Shown piece by piece: positions 7,854-13,172 of a stretch of 15,281 bases of DNA. Source of the DNA: an uncultured Ectothiorhodospiraceae bacterium (lineage in GTDB: Bacteria; Pseudomonadota; Gammaproteobacteria; UBA6429; Thiohalophilaceae); NCBI GenBank assembly GCA_947259425.1, contig CAMYMO010000151.1, positions 1 to 15,281 of the forward strand, read 5' to 3'. The notes under the pieces were generated by a model. That model had not been told where the DNA came from, ran no database searches, and saw only the letters and a program-made list of their open reading frames with translations. A program made the translations under genes and the position numbers. Numbering within the stretch: the first letter of the stretch is position 1; each line of letters starts with the position of its first letter.

Positions 7854-7924
7854 TTCCCGCAAAGGCGGGAATCCAGGGTATAGTTACAATTAAATATTTA
7901 GATTCCCTCCTCCGAGGGAATGAC
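7854..7924. repeat. Palindromic dispersed repeat, copy A (ATTCCC-N8-GGGAAT type)
   Basis: The element contains two small palindromes: TTCCCGC/GCGGGAA (7854-7860 and 7865-7871) and ATTCCCTC/GAGGGAAT (7902-7909 and 7914-7921), each around a 4-base loop. They are separated by an AT-rich spacer containing AATTAAAT. It ends GGGAATGACG. The same layout, spacer word and end occur in copy B at 13026. The ATTCCC-N8-GGGAAT pattern resembles the dRS3 repeats of Neisseria, but no homology is claimed. A further degenerate CCCGCGGGG lies just outside at 7840. It sits between the MoxR-type and VWA genes of one presumed operon. Confidence 0.8.
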
Positions 7925-7927
7925 GTA

Positions 7928-7945
7928 AAACACTCAAAAGTGTTT
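7928..7945 (-). terminator. Weak hairpin downstream of the MoxR-type gene
   Basis: AAACACT (7928-7934) and AGTGTTT (7939-7945) form a 7-bp stem with a 4-base loop. In the minus-strand transcript it lies 43 bases after the MoxR-type stop and ends in UUUU before the repeat element. It is short and AU-rich, so at best a weak or partial terminator. It could lower expression of the downstream VWA gene relative to the ATPase. Confidence 0.35.
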
Positions 7946-7988
7946 CTTAAATTATTGACTCTTGCTTACATGTTAGATATGTCTGACA

Positions 7989-9035
7989 TTAACTTTCATA
8001 CAACATTAAATCAGCCACATCATTTGACCAACGCGCGAACTCGGGGACTGAAAAAATATCTTCGCCAATGGCACGATGCATATCTGTAACCAACATCACC
8101 CCCATCTCTTTTTGCGGGAATCGACCGGCATAATTCAATATATGTCCATGAATTGTTTCAGCGTCATCATTATCCTTCGCACGTATTGATCGACCGACTA
8201 AGGCCGTCGCAACCGCATATTGAAGATCAATTTCTTTCGGTGCTGGTACATCTTCGCCTTTTACAATGGCATCCAGATCGGGTAACTGGTCCAGATTGTC
8301 AACAAAGGCTTTTAGTTCAATGCCAGCGGCTGGACCAATACAGGCTTGCAATGCCCCTAACAACAAGTCATGAGTGCTCTCAAATTTTTGTAATGCTCGA
8401 TGAGCAAATTCCCAGGAACGTGGCGATGGAAACGCCGTCGGGTTATGCGCAGGATCAAAATCAAATAATAATTCAGGTCGAAAACGTACGAAGGCAATAA
8501 TGCGATCATCGATATTATTTTTATACGCCCAGGCAACCCAGTCATCGGTATTGATCTCGACATCAAAATGAGAAAAGCGATTCGCTAGCGGTGCGGGCAT
8601 AGTATAGGTCACGCCACGATCACCTTGACGGTTACCGGCGGCGAAAATAGCCCAGCCATCGGGAATTTGATAATTACCTAAACGGCGGTCAAGAATAAGC
8701 TGGTATGCAGCCGCAGACACACTCGGTGGTGCAGATGTAATTTCATCTAAAAACAAAATACCCTGCTCCCCATGTCTTATCGCATTTGGTAGCATAGCCG
8801 GCACCGCCCACTCGACCATGTCTTTTTCTCGAAAAGGAATTCCCCGTAAATCGGACGGTTCCATTTGCGATAAACGGATATCTATAATGGGTACGGACTG
8901 TTTATCAGCGACCTGCGCAATTATTTGCGACTTACCGACACCTGGTGGCCCCCATAACATTACCGGGGTATGATGGCCAGAAAGGGTACTTTTAAATTCA
9001 GTTTCTAAAACGGTTTGTAAATGAGCAGGTCTCAT
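7989..9035 (-). CDS. MoxR-type AAA+ ATPase
   Basis: MoxR ATPases are AAA+ chaperone-like motors that typically work with VWA-domain proteins encoded next door to mature or activate other complexes. The 348-residue product shows Walker A GPPGVGKS (29-36), a Walker B region ILFLDEI (D97, E98), sensor 1 around AAGNRQGDRG (N135) and the arginine-finger region PAPLANRFSHF (R153). The C-terminal third is a helical region without a recognised motif. There is no membrane segment. The start at 9035 is supported by AAGAG six bases upstream. It is the first gene of the pair with the DUF2201-type protein, 175 bases apart with a repeat element between them. Identification as an ATPase is firm; its substrate is unknown. 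Confidence 0.92.
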   Translation of the reverse strand: MRPAHLQTVLETEFKSTLSGHHTPVMLWGPPGVGKSQIIAQVADKQSVPIIDIRLSQMEPSDLRGIPFREKDMVEWAVPAMLPNAIRHGEQGILFLDEITSAPPSVSAAAYQLILDRRLGNYQIPDGWAIFAAGNRQGDRGVTYTMPAPLANRFSHFDVEINTDDWVAWAYKNNIDDRIIAFVRFRPELLFDFDPAHNPTAFPSPRSWEFAHRALQKFESTHDLLLGALQACIGPAAGIELKAFVDNLDQLPDLDAIVKGEDVPAPKEIDLQYAVATALVGRSIRAKDNDDAETIHGHILNYAGRFPQKEMGVMLVTDMHRAIGEDIFSVPEFARWSNDVADLMLYES

Positions 9036-9147
9036 AATTCACTCTTAGCATGACAACAAAATTTTGATTAAGGTAATTCTCAACTTCATTAGAATGGTAG
9101 GTACCCTGGATTCAGTGAAGTGAAAACGATCTGCGTATTGTAATGCA

Positions 9148-9176
9148 ATTAGATAAAATATAAATGCTGATTTTAA
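9148..9176 (-). promoter_or_regulatory. Possible promoter of the MoxR/VWA pair
   Basis: On the minus strand TTAAAA (9176-9171) and TCTAAT (9153-9148) are spaced by 17 bases, matching four and five consensus positions. This predicts a 5' leader of roughly 100 bases before the MoxR-type gene. The rest of 9036-9214 is AT-rich, with no other feature seen. Confidence 0.3.
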
Positions 9177-9214
9177 CCTAATTAACCTTGTCGCTAGTGC
9201 GCGTTAAGAAATTG

Positions 9215-9775
9215 TTATTTGGTTGGTGGAAATTGCATTAACATCTTTTCGACGGTCTCATTGATCACCGCAGTCGACTTTTGAGGATCGGAGTGCCCGG
9301 CTACCGCCTGGGTACTGATACCACGCCAGACCAATTTATTATTCGCAACCTCAGTCACATCTATCAACAGAGTTCCTTGATCATATGCGTGCACTTGAGT
9401 ACCTGTACCAATACCTATACTACCATAGCGTCCGTGTGAAGAACGCCCAATCGAAACGCCTCCGCTAACATTGTCTGTTCGAATTTTTTGTTTTACGGTA
9501 ACGTGATAACTGATATAAAAATCTGGTTTACCAGAATCAATCTGTTTATATTGTTTGGCGGACAAGTTAGTTACAATCGCCTTCCTGATTCGCTTGTCGA
9601 TTAACTCATTCGCCGCATTCTGTTTTTGTGAATCATCGTTCGGTTTCCAGGCAAATGTTTTTAATTTAGAAAAATCATATCCCTGTTCATAATCCTGACT
9701 AACGGTGATACCGGAACAAGCCTGTAAAGTGATTAGGATAAAAGCCAACATGAAACTACTAATTATCGATTTCAT
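9215..9775 (-). CDS. DUF4136 family outer-membrane lipoprotein
   Basis: The 186-residue product begins with a lipoprotein signal peptide: MKS, a hydrophobic stretch, and the lipobox LQAC with the lipidated Cys at residue 20. Ser at +2 predicts sorting to the outer membrane. The mature part contains YDFSKLKTFAW, IRKAIVTNLSAKQY, PDFYISYHV, a Gly/Ser-rich segment around 104-125, and GTLLIDVTEVANNKLVWRG, the pattern of DUF4136 proteins, whose function is not established. The start at 9775 has AGG about eight bases upstream. It is divergent from the beta-barrel protein gene, so the two envelope genes may share the 216-base region between them. No terminator is evident downstream. Confidence 0.88.
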   Translation of the reverse strand: MKSIISSFMLAFILITLQACSGITVSQDYEQGYDFSKLKTFAWKPNDDSQKQNAANELIDKRIRKAIVTNLSAKQYKQIDSGKPDFYISYHVTVKQKIRTDNVSGGVSIGRSSHGRYGSIGIGTGTQVHAYDQGTLLIDVTEVANNKLVWRGISTQAVAGHSDPQKSTAVINETVEKMLMQFPPTK

Positions 9776-9893
9776 TTTAATACCTGTTTTTAATTTCTAA
9801 CTTAGTTCTTGTTAAATAATACTGTCGAGCTAACTGCTTTGACCTCGGTCATGGTAAAAGCCTTTACATCACTATATAGTAAGCAATTATGCA

Positions 9894-9922
9894 TTAAAAC
9901 CACTAACGAACGGTGGTATATT
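9894..9922 (+). promoter_or_regulatory. Candidate promoter of the outer-membrane protein gene
   Basis: TTAAAA (9894-9899) and TATATT (9917-9922), spaced by 17 bases, match four and five consensus positions. The -10 box overlaps a small inverted repeat TGGTA/TACCA (9914-9918 and 9927-9931). Another interrupted palindrome, TGACC-TC-GGTCA, lies upstream at 9840-9851. Transcription from here gives a leader of about 60 bases to the ATG at 9992. Confidence 0.35.
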
Positions 9923-9991
9923 GTTGTACCATAAGTGTCCATCAACATTTTTTTTATTAAATATACAGAAAAAATGGGTATTTACTACATC

Positions 9992-10813
9992 ATGAAGCGT
10001 TTTATTCTATTCTCGGTTTGTTATTTGATCGTCAGTGTATCCTATGTATATGCGAGTGAAAATGAACCCGATAAATTCCGTATTGCCCTCGGCGGATATG
10101 TTGTAACCACTTTCGATTCGACGATCTCGTTAACCGAACCCAATATAGGCGCCGGGATATCACTCAGCCCCGAAGACACCTTAGGTTTGGATCACCGACA
10201 AACCGTCTTGCGTCTGGATGGGTATTACCGATTCAATAAAACACATGCACTTAGTTACTCCTGGTATAGCCTCTCTTCAACAGGATCCAAAGTGGCCGAA
10301 TCCGAGATTTCCTGGATTGACCGTAATGGAGATGAAATCACCATCCCAATCGGTGCACGGATAGATAGTGTGCTTGACTACGATATATTCAAAGTCGGTT
10401 ATTTGTATTCGTTTTATCACAGTAAAAAGGTGGAACTGGTCGTCGGCGCTGGATTCCACATCACGCGCTTAGAATTAGGCATGGAAGCTGAAACAACCTC
10501 TTCTGGAGTCGATGCCAGTAACGTTGATGTTACTGCGCCACTACCAGTGATTTCACTAGGATTGAAATACAATGTCACTCCAAAATTCAACTGGCACATC
10601 AAGTCAGAAGTGTTTGCCATTTCCTATGATGAGTATGATGGTACCTACACCGATGCGACTTTAGGAATGGAATACCGGGCCTGGAGAAATGTCGGGCTGG
10701 GTGTTGGCCTGGGCAGTAACGCCCTGGATTTAACCCAGACTACGAGTGACTATAAATTAAAATACAACAACCGACTCACCGGCATTCATGCCTATATCGC
10801 CGCGTATTTTTAG
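9992..10813 (+). CDS. Predicted beta-barrel outer-membrane protein
   Basis: I do not recognise a named family. From ATG 9992 the 273-residue product has a signal peptide (MKRF, a hydrophobic core, cleavage probably after VYA). Alternating amphipathic strands follow, such as FRIALGGYVVTTF, HALSYSWYSLSS, FKVGYLYSFY, VELVVGAGFHITRLELGM, VISLGLKYNV and VGLGVGLGS. It ends YIAAYF, with the C-terminal aromatic residue typical of proteins inserted by the BAM complex. The size suits a barrel of 8-12 strands. The frame is open upstream to GTG 9935, and another ATG is at 9974, but 9992 gives the best signal peptide. No strong ribosome-binding site is seen. Its role is unknown; pore or adhesion functions cannot be told apart. 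Confidence 0.75.
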   Translation: MKRFILFSVCYLIVSVSYVYASENEPDKFRIALGGYVVTTFDSTISLTEPNIGAGISLSPEDTLGLDHRQTVLRLDGYYRFNKTHALSYSWYSLSSTGSKVAESEISWIDRNGDEITIPIGARIDSVLDYDIFKVGYLYSFYHSKKVELVVGAGFHITRLELGMEAETTSSGVDASNVDVTAPLPVISLGLKYNVTPKFNWHIKSEVFAISYDEYDGTYTDATLGMEYRAWRNVGLGVGLGSNALDLTQTTSDYKLKYNNRLTGIHAYIAAYF

Positions 10814-10831
10814 CGCCTAAACTTCCGAAAA

Positions 10832-11257
10832 CTAAAATCCGGCCTTGGCATACCATTCTTTGGCCTTGTCGGCATCTTGTTCAACGCCATTTCCCTGCTC
10901 ATACATCTGCGCCAGGGTTGTTTGGGAGCCAGCCAGGCCCTGCTCTGCCGCCAGTTGGAACCATTTAGCCGCCGCCGATGAATCTTGATCGGCACATTCG
11001 CCTTCTAGATACATAAAACCAAGACCATGTTGTGCAATGGCGTAGCCTTGTTCAGCAGAGGCCGTCATCCATTTGAGTGCATTTTCACAGCTTTTTACCA
11101 CACCCAGGCCATTTTGATAGATTATGGCGATTCGATGCTGGGCATCGCTGTCTCCCGCTTCGGCAAAGGGCATAAATAACCTCAGTGCATTTGCAAATTG
11201 CTTGGACTCAAAGGCAGCCATTGCACTGGCGAGGTTAATATCATCTGAATCGGCCAT
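10832..11257 (-). CDS. Sel1-like repeat (TPR-like) protein
   Basis: The 141-residue product is built of about three Sel1-like repeats (roughly residues 37-71, 72-107 and 108-141), with signatures such as DAQHRIAIIYQNGLGV, IAQHGLGFMYLEG and GSQTTLAQMYEQGNGV, preceded by a short helix pair. Such alpha-solenoid modules mediate protein-protein contacts. No signal peptide is present, so it is probably cytoplasmic. The start has GGAG six bases upstream. A 6-bp stem TGAAGG/CCTTCA (11283-11288 and 11295-11300) lies in its leader, and a TATAGT -10-like box on the minus strand lies just upstream of that. The gene converges on the outer-membrane protein gene with 18 bases between stops. Its partner is unknown. 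Confidence 0.85.
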   Translation of the reverse strand: MADSDDINLASAMAAFESKQFANALRLFMPFAEAGDSDAQHRIAIIYQNGLGVVKSCENALKWMTASAEQGYAIAQHGLGFMYLEGECADQDSSAAAKWFQLAAEQGLAGSQTTLAQMYEQGNGVEQDADKAKEWYAKAGF

Positions 11258-11346
11258 TTTTTACTCCGTTATTAGTTCACTATGAAGGCTAAGTCCTTCA
11301 CTATATTAATCTTTTCTAACATTAACCTTATATTCGGTCTCATAGA

Positions 11347-11401
11347 ATATCCCAATCGGGGCAGTCGGGTATTCCCAAATCAACTTTCCCTATTGGGATA
11401 T
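11347..11401 (+). promoter_or_regulatory. 10-bp inverted repeat upstream of the TrpD-like gene
   Basis: ATATCCCAAT (11347-11356) is the exact reverse complement of ATTGGGATAT (11392-11401), with 35 bases between. A third related word, TATTCCCAAAT, lies inside the interval at 11370. A TATACT box (11421-11430 region) follows before the GTG start at 11459, without a convincing -35. This is the arrangement expected of a regulator-binding region. The repeat is seen; the function is inferred. Confidence 0.45.
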
Positions 11402-11458
11402 ATAGCTAAGTGATTGTCATCGCTATACTTCAGCCCTTTTCGAGAATGAGGAAAGCCT

Positions 11459-12571
11459 GTGAGCACGGTTTCCGTCAATTCGCTAACCGATTCTGAATTG
11501 GCCTTGCGGTCAAGCATCCAGAAGGTGGCGACTGGCCCAGAATACAGTAAAGACTTGTCATATGACGAGGCCTATGCAGCGATGTCGCAGATCCTGTCTG
11601 ATACCGCCGATCCTGTGCAGGCAGCGGTATTCTTCATTGCCTTACGTATGAAACGCGAGACGGATGATGAAAATAAAGGCGTTCTACAGGCCATTATTGA
11701 CACCGCTGAGATAGCAACCGCGGATGTTCCCGAAGTATTGGACGTTGCTGATCCCTATGATGGACATACTCGCGGATTGCCGATGGCGGCCTTTATTGCC
11801 CCGGTAATGGCTTCATTAGGTATTCCTTCGGTTTGCCATGGTTTAGAAGCCGTTGGGCCAAAATTTGGCGTCACCCACCGTAAAGTCTTACGTGCGGCAG
11901 GTAAAAATGTCGATATGACGGTAGCACAGGCCACGGCACAACTTGCCCAAGCCGATTCTGCCTGGGCCTACGTCGATCAAGCCGCTTATGCCCCTAAATT
12001 GCATGATTTAGTAGCGTTGCGGACTCGAATTGTAAAACGACCGGTTTTGACCACTGTTGAGGTACTGGTTGGCCCCATTCGTGGTCAGAAACAAACCCAT
12101 TTGTTAACCGGCTATGTGCATAAGGCCTACCCGCCCATTTATGCAGAATTAGCTCGCTTTGTCGGTTTTGATAATGCGATGATCGTACGCGGTGTTGAGG
12201 GTGGCGTGATTGCGTCTATGCAACAACCGGCTAAACTGTTTAGCTACACCAACAAAGGTGAAGAATCCGATATTGAGATCAATCCTAAGGACATGGGTAT
12301 TGAACAAGAAAGCCGTGCCGTGCCGATTCCGAAAGATTTACCAAAAGATGCAGCCAATGAACTGGATATTGATGCTGCCTCAACCCGTGCCGCCGAACTT
12401 GGACTGGATGCCTTAAATGGCAACCAAGGCCCCGCTTTCGACGCACTGGTATATTCAGCCGCTATTTGCTTAAAACAATTAGGCCGTGCTGATGATTTTG
12501 CATCTGCAGCGAAACGAGCTCGCGATGTGCTGACTTCAGGTAAAGCACTTGCGCATTTTAACGCAGGTTAA
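11459..12571 (+). CDS. TrpD-like protein (glycosyltransferase family 3), function unknown
   Basis: The 370-residue product has the overall plan of anthranilate phosphoribosyltransferase: an N-terminal helical domain (residues ~15-85, with VQAAVFFIALRMKRETDDE), a phosphoribosyl-binding-like core (GIPSVCHGLEAVGPKFGVTHRKVLRAAG, 121-148), LVGPIRGQKQTHLLTGYVHKAY, and the late MIVRGVEGG (241-249). Where TrpD has its PRPP loop GTGGD, this protein has DPYDGHTRGLP (98-108). That resembles the NGARK-type loop of TrpD2/YbiB, a DNA-binding relative, more than true TrpD. No other trp genes are nearby, so a role in tryptophan synthesis is unlikely. The start is GTG with GAGGAAAG just upstream; no ATG start is available. 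A small unknown gene follows on the same strand. Confidence 0.82.
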   Translation: MSTVSVNSLTDSELALRSSIQKVATGPEYSKDLSYDEAYAAMSQILSDTADPVQAAVFFIALRMKRETDDENKGVLQAIIDTAEIATADVPEVLDVADPYDGHTRGLPMAAFIAPVMASLGIPSVCHGLEAVGPKFGVTHRKVLRAAGKNVDMTVAQATAQLAQADSAWAYVDQAAYAPKLHDLVALRTRIVKRPVLTTVEVLVGPIRGQKQTHLLTGYVHKAYPPIYAELARFVGFDNAMIVRGVEGGVIASMQQPAKLFSYTNKGEESDIEINPKDMGIEQESRAVPIPKDLPKDAANELDIDAASTRAAELGLDALNGNQGPAFDALVYSAAICLKQLGRADDFASAAKRARDVLTSGKALAHFNAG

Positions 12572-12615
12572 TTTACCTAAACGAATTTAGTTAATTCAAT
12601 TTTTCTAAATACTTA

Positions 12616-12629
12616 AAGTATCGATACTT
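12616..12629 (+). promoter_or_regulatory. 14-bp perfect palindrome before the 68-residue gene
   Basis: The sequence AAGTATCGATACTT is self-complementary and sits directly before the very strong Shine-Dalgarno AGAGGAGA (12631-12638). ATACTTAA also occurs just upstream at 12610. It may be an operator or an mRNA element. The palindrome is certain; the role is a guess. Confidence 0.4.
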
Positions 12630-12643
12630 AAGAGGAGATAACG

Positions 12644-12850
12644 ATGAACTCACAGGACCTAAAAATCTATCACGACCATGTAGAGGCAATGGAAAAAGCC
12701 AATGTTGACCCTGAATACGTACAAGGTTGGCAAGGTGGTTTTTTGATTAACCCTATTCGCGAAGAGCAACGTGTTAACGATGCTTACAGCAGTGGTTATG
12801 ATGATGGCACAGAACGCAACATGGATAACTACAAAAACTTTTCTAAATAA
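12644..12850 (+). CDS. Small protein of unknown function, 68 residues
   Basis: I do not recognise this protein. It is acidic and hydrophilic, with no signal peptide, membrane segment or cysteine. It has two aromatic-glycine motifs: YVQGWQGGFLINP (residues 25-37) and AYSSGYDDGTERN (46-58). The A-Y-x-x-G-Y-x-x-G spacing recalls ribosome modulation factor (AHxxGYxxG), but the order of elements and the charge differ, so RMF is not claimed. The ribosome-binding site GAGGAG lies six bases before the ATG and is the strongest in the window, suggesting high expression. It lies 72 bases after the TrpD-like gene on the same strand, preceded by a palindrome and followed by a strong terminator. That it is a real gene is likely. 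Confidence 0.75.
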   Translation: MNSQDLKIYHDHVEAMEKANVDPEYVQGWQGGFLINPIREEQRVNDAYSSGYDDGTERNMDNYKNFSK

Positions 12851-12887
12851 GTTTTTGTTTAACTAGTTATTCTAGTTGTTAGAATAG

Positions 12888-12914
12888 AAAAGGCGGGTCG
12901 CTCCCGCCTTTTTT
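12888..12914 (+). terminator. Rho-independent terminator after the 68-residue gene
   Basis: A 10-bp stem (AAAAGGCGGG at 12888-12897, CCCGCCTTTT at 12903-12912) with loop TCGCT is followed by further T residues to 12914. Because of the A-tract on the left it can work in both directions. Two small stems (AACTAG/CTAGTT at 12861-12877, ATTCTA/TAGAAT at 12870-12886) precede it. Its core is identical to the terminator at 13130. Confidence 0.93.
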
Positions 12915-12931
12915 ATTTATGTAATATTATT

Positions 12932-12955
12932 CTATGCAAGTAACGCAACGCTCTA
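12932..12955 (-). pseudogene. Relic of the 3' end of a second modC
   Basis: On the minus strand the frame reads S-V-A-L-L-A-stop, the last six residues and stop of the live ModC (ending at 13173). Over 22 bases (12933-12954 against 13174-13195) 18 are identical without gaps. All four differences, and the stop-codon change TAG/TAA, are at third codon positions and synonymous. Upstream of these codons the match stops at an in-frame stop. Downstream it continues through a similar AT-rich spacer into an identical terminator. It is therefore a broken copy that once evolved as a coding sequence. The relic is short, so chance cannot be fully excluded. Confidence 0.65.
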
Positions 12956-13025
12956 TATAGCAATTCTAGCTGTCATTACTGCTGTCTCGTTAATTCGTCA
13001 TTCAATGACCAAAATTCTTTCCTCC

Positions 13026-13120
13026 GTCATTCCCGCGGAAGCGGGAATCTAGTTTTTGATTTTAATTAAATCTAAATTCCCGCCTCCGCGGGAATGACGT
13101 AACGTAAGCGGGAATGACGT
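13026..13120. repeat. Palindromic dispersed repeat, copy B
   Basis: Two palindromes, ATTCCCGC/GCGGGAAT (13029-13048, loop GGAA) and ATTCCCGC/GCGGGAAT (13076-13095, loop CTCC), flank an AT-rich spacer with AATTAAAT. The outer ends are GTCATTCCCGC and GCGGGAATGAC, so the element is also an inverted repeat as a whole. The right end is duplicated once more: GCGGGAATGACGT recurs at 13108-13120. A sequence GTCATT-C-AATGAC at 12997-13009 looks like two outer ends fused, perhaps the scar of a deleted copy. It lies in the gene-free stretch between two terminators. Confidence 0.85.
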
Positions 13121-13126
13121 TACATT

Positions 13127-13152
13127 AAAAAAGGCGGGTCGCTCCCGCCTTT
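13127..13152 (-). terminator. Rho-independent terminator of modABC
   Basis: A stem of AAAGGCGGG (13130-13138) and CCCGCCTTT (13144-13152) with loop TCGCT is followed, in the minus-strand transcript, by a run of U residues (complement of A 13127-13132). It begins 20 bases after the modC stop. Twenty-four bases including the whole stem-loop are identical to the terminator at 12888. Confidence 0.9.
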
Positions 13153-13172
13153 CTTTATGTCTGTAATAATAT

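Noticed and set aside
9871..9880. ACTATATAGT palindrome in the lipoprotein/OMP divergent region as an operator
   Set aside because: AT-only 10-bp palindromes arise often by chance in such AT-rich DNA; it could as well be a -10 box.
9935..9991. Upstream GTG start for the outer-membrane protein, adding 19 residues
   Set aside because: The extra residues precede a complete signal peptide beginning at ATG 9992, and no ribosome-binding site supports the GTG.
12644..12850. Assignment of the 68-residue protein as ribosome modulation factor
   Set aside because: Only one motif spacing is shared. It is acidic, while RMF is strongly basic, and the order of motifs differs.
13026..13120. CRISPR-like array of short repeats
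   Set aside because: The repeats are palindromes of one dispersed element with no regular unique spacers and no cas genes.
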